Assembly: GCA_910586835.1 (NCBI GenBank)
Contig: CAJUJU010000041.1
Span: 1-37,132, forward strand
Length of the DNA stretch: 37,132 bases
Direction: 5' to 3'
Source: an uncultured Acetatifactor sp.
GTDB taxonomy: Bacteria; Bacillota; Clostridia; Lachnospirales; Lachnospiraceae
Shown piece by piece: positions 31,013 to 37,132 of this stretch. The notes under the pieces are model-generated. The model made no database searches. It saw nothing but the letters and a program-made list of their open reading frames with translations, and was not told the DNA's origin. Every line of letters starts with the position of its first letter. The stretch's first letter is position 1. Both the position numbers and the translations under genes were made by a program.

Positions 31013-33250
31013 ATGAAATTATTATATACGTTGGATGAACCCGGGCAAAAGGCGCTTGGTCTGCGGGACGGGGAATCCGTCTGGTACTGTGTGCCCGCGG
31101 ATCTGGGGTTCGATAACGGAAGGAGGACGGCCGAAGGCGCCTATACGGATAAAACCTGGCTCGTGGTGACCGAGGAGCGTTTTATGGTGCTTGAGGGCGA
31201 GAGGAAGACAGCGGAGTACGAGCTGGAGAACTGTGAAAAGATCAAGTGCGAGCATCAGGTCTACAGCGGTATTGTGACGGTGTTTGGCAAGGACGGCAGT
31301 CAGTCCTGTGCGGCCAGATTTTCCATGCGTCAGATCATCCGGGTGGCTTACGCGGTGAGAGGGGCACAGACCATACTGGACGCCCGGAAGGCCGGAAGAG
31401 AGCTGACGCAAAAGGATCGGGTGGAGAGCCGGGAATACGAGAAGTACTGTGAAAAGTGTGGACGCGCTCTGCCGGGAACCAGCAAGTGTCCTTATTGCGA
31501 CGGCAAGGCGGATGTGGTGAAAAAGCTGATGGCCCTCTGTGGAGAGTTTGTGGGGAAACTGCTGCTGATTTCCCTGCTGATGGTGTTTGTGGCGGCGATC
31601 AATTTGATTTCTCCTATGGTACAGCAGCGGTTCATTGATGAATCTCTGGCGTCGGGGCAGGGAACCATGGCGGATCTGTGGCGGTTTATCGGTATTACCT
31701 TCTTCCTGGTGGTATCGGGGGTAATGCTGAGTATATTCAGGTATTGGAACTGTGTGAAGCTGGGAGCTTCCATCAGCATGAGCCTGCGGAGAAAGCTGTA
31801 TTATAAAATTCAGATTCTCTCGTTGTCCTTTATCAACAACAGAAGACCGGGGGAGCTGATGAACCGGGTGTCCAGGGATACCAGACATATCCGTGAGTTT
31901 ATGGAAGAGGTGTTCGGAGACATGTTTTCCACGCTGCTCACCATGGTTGTGTCTCTGGTGATGATGATTATCATCAGCTGGAAGATGACGCTTTTGTCTC
32001 TCATGTTCATTGTGGTGGTGTTTGTGATTACCCGGATATTCTGGCATAAGATACATTCTATTTTCCACAGGCAGTGGCTGAAGTTTGACGACATGCACAG
32101 CAATCTGCAGGATATCATTTCGGGTATGCGTATCGTGAAGTCCTTCGGACAGGAGGAGCGGGAGAGCGCAAGATTTACGCAGAAGACCAAAGAGTTTGCC
32201 GCAATCCAGAGAAAGAATGAGACTTTCTGGGCAATTTTCTTTCCGATTCTGACCTTTCTGATGGGGGTTGGAACCTATATAGCAATTTACTTCGGAGGCA
32301 TCCATGTGCTGGAGGGTGAGATGACGGTGGGTCAGCTGGTGCAGTTTGTGACTTACAGCGGATATTTGTTTGGCCCTTTAAGCTGGATGACACACCTGCC
32401 CCGGGCAGTGATGCAGATGATAACCAGTCTGAACCGGATTTACGACGTGCTGGACGAGGAGCCTATGCTGGCGAACAAGGAAGACTGCAAGGCCTTTCCC
32501 ATCAACGGAGCGTTTACCTTTGAGGATGTGTCCTTTGGTTATCAGACCTATGAGCCGGTGCTGGAAAACATTTCCTTCTCCGTGGAACCGGGGGAAATGA
32601 TCGGACTGGTGGGAGCGTCGGGAACGGGTAAGTCCACACTGATCAACCTGATCATGCGGTTGTATGACGTGGATCAGGGGAAGATTACCCTGGACGGCTA
32701 TGACCTGCGGGATATTGAGATGGAGAGTCTGCATTCCCAGGTGGGTGTGGTGCTGCAGGAAACCTTCCTGTTCTCAGGGAGTATCCTGGCAAACATTCGC
32801 TTCGCCAAACAGGACGCCACCCTGGAGGAGGTGATCCGGGCGGCCAGGGCGGCCAATGCCCATGACTTTATCTGCAAGACTCCGGATGGCTACAATACCT
32901 ATGTGGGCGAGCACGGCTATAACCTGTCCGGCGGCGAAAGACAGCGAATCGCCATTGCCAGAGCCATCCTGAACAATCCCAGAATTCTGATTCTGGACGA
33001 GGCGACCTCCGCGCTGGATACGGAGAGTGAGTTTCTGATTCAGCAGGCGCTGGATCGTCTTGTGAAGGGCAGAACTACCTTTGCCATTGCCCACAGGCTT
33101 TCCACTCTGCGGAATGCAGATCGACTGGTGGTCATCGATCGGCACGGCGTGGCCGAGATCGGCACACACAATGAGCTTTTGGAGAAGCAGGGAATCTATT
33201 ACGGTCTGGTGAATGCGCAGCTGAAGATGAGTCAGTCTGCGGCGCAGTAG
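31013..33250 (+). CDS. ABC exporter B with N-terminal PH-like / zinc-ribbon extension (DUF1854-associated)
   Basis: A 745-residue half-transporter and the likely partner of exporter A. It too has a beta-rich N-terminal domain (about 1-140) and a four-Cys zinc-ribbon-like motif (C146-x2-C149, C159-x2-C162). Six membrane helices then follow (about 175-450) and a complete ATPase: Walker A G-A-S-G-T-G-K-S-T (K540), L-S-G-G-E-R-Q-R, I-L-I-L-D-E-A-T-S and I-A-H-R-L-S-T. Both partners therefore keep their catalytic Glu and switch His, unlike heterodimeric exporters with one degenerate site. It starts 17 bases after DUF1854 with a GGGAGG ribosome site, and a strong terminator follows at 33279. The matching extensions argue for one complex with DUF1854. 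Confidence 0.87.
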   Translation: MKLLYTLDEPGQKALGLRDGESVWYCVPADLGFDNGRRTAEGAYTDKTWLVVTEERFMVLEGERKTAEYELENCEKIKCEHQVYSGIVTVFGKDGSQSCAARFSMRQIIRVAYAVRGAQTILDARKAGRELTQKDRVESREYEKYCEKCGRALPGTSKCPYCDGKADVVKKLMALCGEFVGKLLLISLLMVFVAAINLISPMVQQRFIDESLASGQGTMADLWRFIGITFFLVVSGVMLSIFRYWNCVKLGASISMSLRRKLYYKIQILSLSFINNRRPGELMNRVSRDTRHIREFMEEVFGDMFSTLLTMVVSLVMMIIISWKMTLLSLMFIVVVFVITRIFWHKIHSIFHRQWLKFDDMHSNLQDIISGMRIVKSFGQEERESARFTQKTKEFAAIQRKNETFWAIFFPILTFLMGVGTYIAIYFGGIHVLEGEMTVGQLVQFVTYSGYLFGPLSWMTHLPRAVMQMITSLNRIYDVLDEEPMLANKEDCKAFPINGAFTFEDVSFGYQTYEPVLENISFSVEPGEMIGLVGASGTGKSTLINLIMRLYDVDQGKITLDGYDLRDIEMESLHSQVGVVLQETFLFSGSILANIRFAKQDATLEEVIRAARAANAHDFICKTPDGYNTYVGEHGYNLSGGERQRIAIARAILNNPRILILDEATSALDTESEFLIQQALDRLVKGRTTFAIAHRLSTLRNADRLVVIDRHGVAEIGTHNELLEKQGIYYGLVNAQLKMSQSAAQ

Positions 33251-33278
33251 CAGGTTAATCCAATATGGTCAGAGTTTG

Positions 33279-33310
33279 CCCCCGGCCGGTGAGGCCGGGG
33301 GTACTGCTTT
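33279..33310 (+). terminator. Terminator of the ABC-DUF1854 operon
   Basis: A nine-bp GC stem (CCCCCGGCC at 33279-33287, GGCCGGGGG at 33293-33301) with a five-base loop, then a mixed T tract (TACTGCTTTT). It separates this operon from the convergent phage-like genes, whose last stop is at 33319. Confidence 0.75.
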
Positions 33311-33318
33311 TGTCTATG

Positions 33319-34377
33319 CTACTGTGACTGTCCCGGATCGCCAGGATTTGGCGGCGGCAGTTCTGAGTCAAGGTTATAGAAGTAGATTTCATTGAAGCCA
33401 ATTATCTCTGTTAAGGATGGATCCGCATGCGCGCACAGATTATTAATTCTAATCCATACGGAAGAAACGTTTGAACAATCGATATAATAATAATCGTTGT
33501 TATGGACATTTGGTTTATTGTCCTGAATGCCGTCCGGCGTCGTTTGCAGTAATTTCCAATCGCCTGTGAATGGAGGATCATTTGGATTAACCCACCCAAG
33601 CCGAAGAGTCCGTATTCTGCATTTTTTACATCCTTGTGTTGGAACTGTCATTTCAAACCATCCGTAAGCATATGCAGTTTGATCCACAGATGCTTTTATT
33701 GCACTGGTATCTACAAGCTGTGGCTTTAAGTTTCTAAGCTTGAAGTTTGGTCTTTCTTCTTTCCATTGCAGCTTGTACTTATAATTATTTTCTGAATCAA
33801 CTGCATTAAAGTCCTCAATATAGAATGGATTGCGATACCATTCTGCGGATGCTGTTGCGTTAGTCTGTAAGGTAACCGACTGGCCAGGCGCGTAATATTG
33901 GCCATTCAGCATCCATTTGTGAAAATAATGGTCAGCCTTTGTAAATGGACTTGTGGAAAGCAGGAAGGACGGATAACTGGCATTTCCATGGTTATAATAC
34001 TTATTTCCGGTTTGAGACGCAAGCGATCCGGAGCTTTGTCCGTTTCCGGAATAGGATAATGTCACGGTTTGCCGGAAGACCGCATACAGCGTAATCGGAT
34101 CGTCTTTCATCACCTTACTGGTCAGCACGTTTGCATTGGCTGCCGCGTCCTCCCGCCAGCCCACAAAGCTCCAGCCAGCCTTCTGCGGCGTAAAGGTTTT
34201 CGGAGTAAGGCAGGAAGCGTCGCTGTCAACCTCCTCCTGATAAGAGACACCGGTATCCACATGGTAGGTACAGATGGAGCCGGATGAATAAATCACACGT
34301 TGTGCACAGAGCCCCTTTTTGATCTTGCGGCTGCCGCACATGAGCTTCAGTTTGTTGCCGATATAGTATGCTGGCAT
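33319..34377 (-). CDS. InlB-repeat (Flg_new type) fibre-like protein, phage tail-associated
   Basis: A 352-residue protein with no signal peptide, starting M-P-A-Y. Residues about 60-105 are a Listeria-Bacteroides repeat (F-T-P-Q-K-A-G-W-S-F-V-G-W, then I-T-L-Y-A-V-F). A second related repeat follows to about 180 with H-K-W-M-L-N-G and A-E-W-Y. The C-terminal 150 residues look like a beta-sandwich with I-R-T-L-R-L-G-W and P-S-L-T-E-I-I-G-F-N-E-I-Y-F, as in discoidin-type domains. The end is Pro/Gly-rich. It is the last gene of a minus-strand series that looks like a tail module, so a receptor-binding or fibre role is likely. The AAGGAAGG ribosome site is the same as in the next gene upstream. 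Confidence 0.55.
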   Translation of the reverse strand: MPAYYIGNKLKLMCGSRKIKKGLCAQRVIYSSGSICTYHVDTGVSYQEEVDSDASCLTPKTFTPQKAGWSFVGWREDAAANANVLTSKVMKDDPITLYAVFRQTVTLSYSGNGQSSGSLASQTGNKYYNHGNASYPSFLLSTSPFTKADHYFHKWMLNGQYYAPGQSVTLQTNATASAEWYRNPFYIEDFNAVDSENNYKYKLQWKEERPNFKLRNLKPQLVDTSAIKASVDQTAYAYGWFEMTVPTQGCKKCRIRTLRLGWVNPNDPPFTGDWKLLQTTPDGIQDNKPNVHNNDYYYIDCSNVSSVWIRINNLCAHADPSLTEIIGFNEIYFYNLDSELPPPNPGDPGQSQ

Positions 34378-34399
34378 AAAGTATCCTTCCTTTCTGCTC
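34371..34399 (-). repeat. Shared translation-start segment, copy 1
   Basis: The 29 bases covering the ribosome site and first codons of the gene ending at 33319 match those of the next upstream gene (34787-34815). The minus-strand reading is AGCAGAAAGGAAGGATAC, a short variable part, ATGCC and then GCATA or AGCATA. Confidence 0.7.
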
Positions 34400-34409
34400 C
34401 GGGGAGCGG

Positions 34410-34793
34410 TTATTCATATAACTGAATCCAGAAAAGTTTTCCTTCCATCTGCTGTGCTGTGGGCTCCGAAAAGCTGAAAAATTCGTCTTCATGAGCCAGG
34501 TATTCATTCAGGAAGTAAAGCTCAAGCATCTGCATTCTGGCTTGAATGTAGTTGAAGAGGGATGCGCGAAAGCCCTTTTTGTACCCTGCGGCGTTCAGAA
34601 AAATGGTGGCATCGCCGTATTTGCGCCATTTCATCAGTCTGTCATGCCGGGTTACAATGGAAGCGTCATCATTTGTCATGTCATTGTGGGGAACAAACCC
34701 AATATCCTGTAGATTCATATGTATAGACTCCTTGCCTGTTGCTGCGCGTCTGGCAGCCGTCGCAGGATCAAATTTGCTGTTATATGCAGGCAT
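34410..34793 (-). CDS. Small protein of phage-like tail module, unknown function
   Basis: A 127-residue protein starting M-P-A-Y-N-S-K-F-D. It has no signal or membrane segment. It is mixed in character, with a basic stretch R-L-M-K-W-R-K-Y-G, then an aromatic and Leu-rich end (M-L-E-L-Y-F-L-N-E-Y, F-W-I-Q-L-Y-E). The start at 34793 has an AAGGAAGG ribosome site; the frame is open upstream to 35072, but that part overlaps the coiled-coil gene. It lies 21 bases downstream of the coiled-coil gene and 33 bases upstream of the fibre-like gene. I do not recognise it; a small tail or chaperone-like role is possible from context only. Confidence 0.55.
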   Translation of the reverse strand: MPAYNSKFDPATAARRAATGKESIHMNLQDIGFVPHNDMTNDDASIVTRHDRLMKWRKYGDATIFLNAAGYKKGFRASLFNYIQARMQMLELYFLNEYLAHEDEFFSFSEPTAQQMEGKLFWIQLYE

Positions 34794-34815
34794 ATCGTAT
34801 CCTTCCTTTCTGCTC
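34787..34815 (-). repeat. Shared translation-start segment, copy 2
   Basis: Near copy of 34371-34399, covering the ribosome site and first codons (M-P-A-Y) of the 127-residue gene. Conservation of both leader and first codons suggests duplication of the start region. Confidence 0.7.
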
Positions 34816-35146
34816 AGTAATAGAAATAAAGAATGGAAGCATCGTTCTTTTGGCCTGCCGGCAGTGCGTCGTAGGCTGCTTTGGTCAACAACTGTATCTT
34901 TTTTCCGTTCATGGCTGTCTGCACCTGATTCAAACTTGTATTTGTCTGATTCAGGTTTATGTTTGTCTGATTCAGGTTTGTATTTGTCTGGTTTATGGAG
35001 GTATTGATTCTGCCCAAGGCCGTCTCGAGAGTAGTGCCGTCTGCCAGTTCTACGGTGGAAGCGCTTGTCCACTCTGACTGCAGCTTATATCCGTCTTCTG
35101 TCTTTCTGTATTTTTTTGTCTTAAAAAATCCTGATAAAATACTCAT
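34814..35146 (-). CDS. Coiled-coil protein of phage-like tail module
   Basis: A 110-residue protein. The middle has a run of heptads, L-N-Q-T-N-x-N repeated about four times (residues about 50-75), with Leu or Ile at one position and Asn/Gln/Thr elsewhere, typical of trimeric phage fibre or neck coiled coils. Before it are V-E-L-A-D-G-T-T-L and E-T-A-L-G-R-I, similar to phage fibre-neck sequences. The end is A-L-P-A-G-Q-K-N-D-A-S-I-L-Y-F-Y-Y. The ATG at 35146 has a GGAAGGA ribosome site. The frame continues upstream to 35344 but overlaps the next gene. A structural fibre or connector role is inferred from composition and context. Confidence 0.6.
   Translation of the reverse strand: MSILSGFFKTKKYRKTEDGYKLQSEWTSASTVELADGTTLETALGRINTSINQTNTNLNQTNINLNQTNTSLNQVQTAMNGKKIQLLTKAAYDALPAGQKNDASILYFYY
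34927..34989 (-). repeat. Three 21-bp repeats coding for coiled-coil heptads
   Basis: Three tandem 21-base units (34927-34947, 34948-34968, 34969-34989) encode L-N-Q-T-N heptads. Changes in unit number would lengthen or shorten the coil by one turn pair without a frameshift. Confidence 0.8.
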
Positions 35147-35171
35147 TTTGTTTGTTCCTTCCATTATTGAT

Positions 35172-35498
35172 TTAATAATCCTGATACCAACAGCCGTTTT
35201 CCATCTGGTCTGCCGGTTCGGCGGGCCAGATGATGCTGGGAGCGCTTTTGAGGGCATGCAGCGCGATATTGTAGAGTTCTTCCTCCAGCCGGTTAATATA
35301 TGCCATGTCGATGCTGTATTTTTCCAGAGCGGTTTTGTTGGCACGATATAACTCGTTTGCGGCGTTTATGTCTCCTGCGTCCAGGTGGGAATAATATTGC
35401 GTGATCAGATAACTTACGGAGTCGTCGATATCTTTCTTCGTTCCGGGCTCCATGATTTTTTCCGGAAAAGCACTTCCGAAATTTCTGGAATATTCCAT
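35172..35498 (-). CDS. Small helical protein of phage-like tail module
   Basis: A 108-residue, mostly helical protein. It begins M-E-Y-S-R-N-F-G and has K-K-D-I-D-D-S-V-S-Y-L-I and I-N-R-L-E-E-E-L-Y-N-I-A-L-H-A-L-K. It has no membrane segment. The ATG at 35498 has a GAGGAG ribosome site. The frame is also open to 35516, but the residues before have no better site. It starts just inside the end of the large tail-like gene (stop at 35513-35515, 14 bases away), so the two are coupled. I recall similar small proteins downstream of tail proteins in prophages of Clostridia, but cannot name a family. Confidence 0.6.
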   Translation of the reverse strand: MEYSRNFGSAFPEKIMEPGTKKDIDDSVSYLITQYYSHLDAGDINAANELYRANKTALEKYSIDMAYINRLEEELYNIALHALKSAPSIIWPAEPADQMENGCWYQDY

Positions 35499-35512
35499 TT
35501 CGCTTTCTCCTC

Positions 35513-37066
35513 TCAAATATAGTAAAGTGGATAGAACCGGTTCATTGTGATACTGCTTGTCTTTGAATCGGTGTTGTTGGTGATCGACCTGACAATGTAA
35601 CAGGCTGTCTTGTCATCCTGTTGTTTTCTGTATTCAATTTTTTCGTTGACATCAAGGAATGGGATCATCTTTGTGCTGATCGTTATGGTGTCGTGCATGG
35701 AGGAGGATTTCCGGTTATAGTAGACTGCAGTTTCCAGTGCCACGGAGTCGGAGAGGATGTTTTCAAATTCGTCTCCGCATTTTACGTCCAGGATTTCGCC
35801 CAGCTTCTGTACGGCAAAAGGGCTGCCTTCCTCCACCCGAAGAAGGATATTGTCCTCCGGGCAGTTGTACTTTCGGGAAAAGTAGGCTTTGGTGTATGTC
35901 TTGTCGGCTGGGTTGTCCGTAAGAACACACAAGGCATGGGGCTGGTACTGGCCCAGATAATATGCAACAAAGCCGCCGTTTGTGTTTTTGAGCCGTACGA
36001 TACAGGTTTTGTTTGCCTGCAAAAGGCCGGGAGCGACGTAGTCCGTGGTATATTCGCGGTAGATGGGCAGTGCGTTCAGACTGTTGATCCTGAGCCGCAT
36101 TCCTGAACCGTTTCCGGTATTCGGCGTAAATGCCACGATATCGCCGGAACGGTAGGAGTCGTATCCGTCGAGAGAGAGCGTATACAGATTTGCCGAGGTC
36201 GTGCAGGACGGGGAAATGCGGTCAATGTCGTAGCTGACGCTGAACACTTCGGTAATGTTTTTGACGGCTTCAATATCGTAGGTTACGGATTCCGCGTCAC
36301 TGCCCGTCAGGATCTCCTGAAGAAAGGAATCGTCCAGGATCACCCGGTCATGGGCACAGGAGGGAATGAGGCTGAAACAGAAGTTTCCGTAGATGTCAAA
36401 AAACATCTGGCAGTTTGGATACAGGTCGCACAGCTCCGAGAAAATATCTCCCACCGTGCAGCCGGCCTCGTATTCCAGGTCATAGGGCAGCTGGTTCCAG
36501 AGAGGGTTTTCCGCACGATATTGCAGGTAGTCCGGGTTGTTCTGGGGCATGCCGTAGAACTGTCCCACATCTTCGATGATGTATGACCGGATGTCTGTTT
36601 CTCCCCGCAGCAGGTTTTCCGTGGCCTGCTTTATGGTGACGGGTCTTCCCGCCGCATCCAGGTTGGGAAGGGTGATGACGGGTGCGCCTCCGGACTGTCC
36701 GTTTCTGGTTCCGTCCAGTCTGGCGTACCAGTCGGAGAGGGCGGTGGTGATGGAGTTCTCCACGGAATTGTAGGAAGTGTTTGCGTCTGAGATCAGGTAA
36801 TATCCGCAGTCGTACCATCGGAAGGAATCCTCCCGCAGGCTGTAGATTCCGATCTGCAGCTGGAAGCTGAAGCCGATCCACTCATATAGTTTCTTTTCCA
36901 CGGGAATCTGCCGGCTGGAATTGTTCAAATACATGGTAAAGGAAGCGGTTCTCCGGATTTTGGAATCTGCATTTATGGAATAGGAGCCTATGGCCTGCAG
37001 GCCGGACAGTTCGTCTATGACGTTCCCGCCGCTGTCTATCACAAATAATCTGTAGTTGTACTGCAT
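35513..37066 (-). CDS. Phage tail-type protein, DUF5048-like
   Basis: A 517-residue protein from the ATG at 37066. It has no signal peptide. The N-terminus is beta-rich (Y-R-L-F-V-I-D-S-G-G-N-V) and continues with I-R-R-T-A-S-F-T-M and F-R-W-Y-D-C-G-Y-Y-L-I, as in phage proteins with a DUF5048 domain. A D-I-Y-G-N-F-C-F segment and a C-terminal S-S-I-T-M-N-R-F-Y-P-L are also typical of tail proteins that join the distal tail to the fibre. The start is uncertain: a TTG at 37114 or an ATG at 37093 in the same frame would add 16 or 9 residues, and the ribosome site before 37066 is weak (AGGG). An in-frame TAA at 37124-37126 closes the frame. The assignment is from recall, without a search. Confidence 0.5.
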   Translation of the reverse strand: MQYNYRLFVIDSGGNVIDELSGLQAIGSYSINADSKIRRTASFTMYLNNSSRQIPVEKKLYEWIGFSFQLQIGIYSLREDSFRWYDCGYYLISDANTSYNSVENSITTALSDWYARLDGTRNGQSGGAPVITLPNLDAAGRPVTIKQATENLLRGETDIRSYIIEDVGQFYGMPQNNPDYLQYRAENPLWNQLPYDLEYEAGCTVGDIFSELCDLYPNCQMFFDIYGNFCFSLIPSCAHDRVILDDSFLQEILTGSDAESVTYDIEAVKNITEVFSVSYDIDRISPSCTTSANLYTLSLDGYDSYRSGDIVAFTPNTGNGSGMRLRINSLNALPIYREYTTDYVAPGLLQANKTCIVRLKNTNGGFVAYYLGQYQPHALCVLTDNPADKTYTKAYFSRKYNCPEDNILLRVEEGSPFAVQKLGEILDVKCGDEFENILSDSVALETAVYYNRKSSSMHDTITISTKMIPFLDVNEKIEYRKQQDDKTACYIVRSITNNTDSKTSSITMNRFYPLYYI

Positions 37067-37132
37067 ACTGCCCTGGAGCCACGACAAACGCATGAGTAAA
37101 TAAAATGTGAACAAACTGCTCCATTATCCGTT

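Noticed and set aside
33250..33319. Prophage attachment site between the exporter operon and tail genes
   Set aside because: No tRNA and no second copy visible inside the window; the hairpin there is explained as the operon terminator.
36882..37124. Minus-strand frame of 80 codons overlapping the DUF5048-like gene start
   Set aside because: It begins M-E-Q-F-V but turns into an Arg-rich shadow of the tail gene and has no ribosome site. It may only reflect the uncertain start of that gene.

Overview
The window looks like chromosome from a Firmicute of the Clostridia, most likely Lachnospiraceae. The grounds are strong AGGAGG-type ribosome sites, lipoprotein signal peptides, a CUT1-type sugar importer without its own ATPase, a giant repetitive lipoprotein with a VSGN-repeat tail, and InlB-like repeats in phage-type genes. 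Most of it is GC-rich by eye. About 25.9-27.0 kb and the phage-like right end look more AT-rich. The genus cannot be fixed from the sequence.

Left part (1-1846): the tail of an AraC-family regulator, a NUDIX hydrolase, a small charged protein on the minus strand, and a complete AraC-family regulator on the minus strand. Centre (about 2.0-24.1 kb): one long carbohydrate-use operon read to the right, divergent from the AraC gene. It encodes a GH106-related glycoside hydrolase, a solute-binding lipoprotein, two CUT1 permeases, a GH43-like lipoprotein, a 2799-residue surface lipoprotein made of beta-sandwich repeats, a GH31 alpha-glycosidase, and a protein resembling the glutaminase A-like DUF4964/DUF5127/DUF4965 group. 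The likely scheme is capture and cleavage of a complex glycan at the surface, import of oligosaccharides, and trimming by GH31 and the GH106-like enzyme inside. The substrate is not known.

Next (24.1-27.4 kb) come single genes with recognisable promoters: a two-helix membrane protein, an exported Cys-rich protein with 25-residue repeats, a DUF4180 protein on the minus strand with its own promoter and terminator, a GNAT acetyltransferase and a small membrane protein.

The part most likely to hold an undescribed system is 27.4-33.3 kb. A good promoter drives a leader with a 25-codon basic peptide and a strong intrinsic terminator. Two large repeats follow, then an ABC exporter - DUF1854 - ABC exporter operon. 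Both exporters carry an unusual N-terminal extension ending in a four-cysteine zinc-ribbon-like motif. A terminator closes the operon.

Right end (33.3-37.1 kb, minus strand): five genes resembling the distal tail or host-contact part of a prophage: a DUF5048-like tail protein, three small proteins (one with a heptad-repeat coiled coil) and an InlB-repeat fibre-like protein. No integrase, lysis genes or attachment site are visible. No rRNA, tRNA, CRISPR array or transposase gene was seen.
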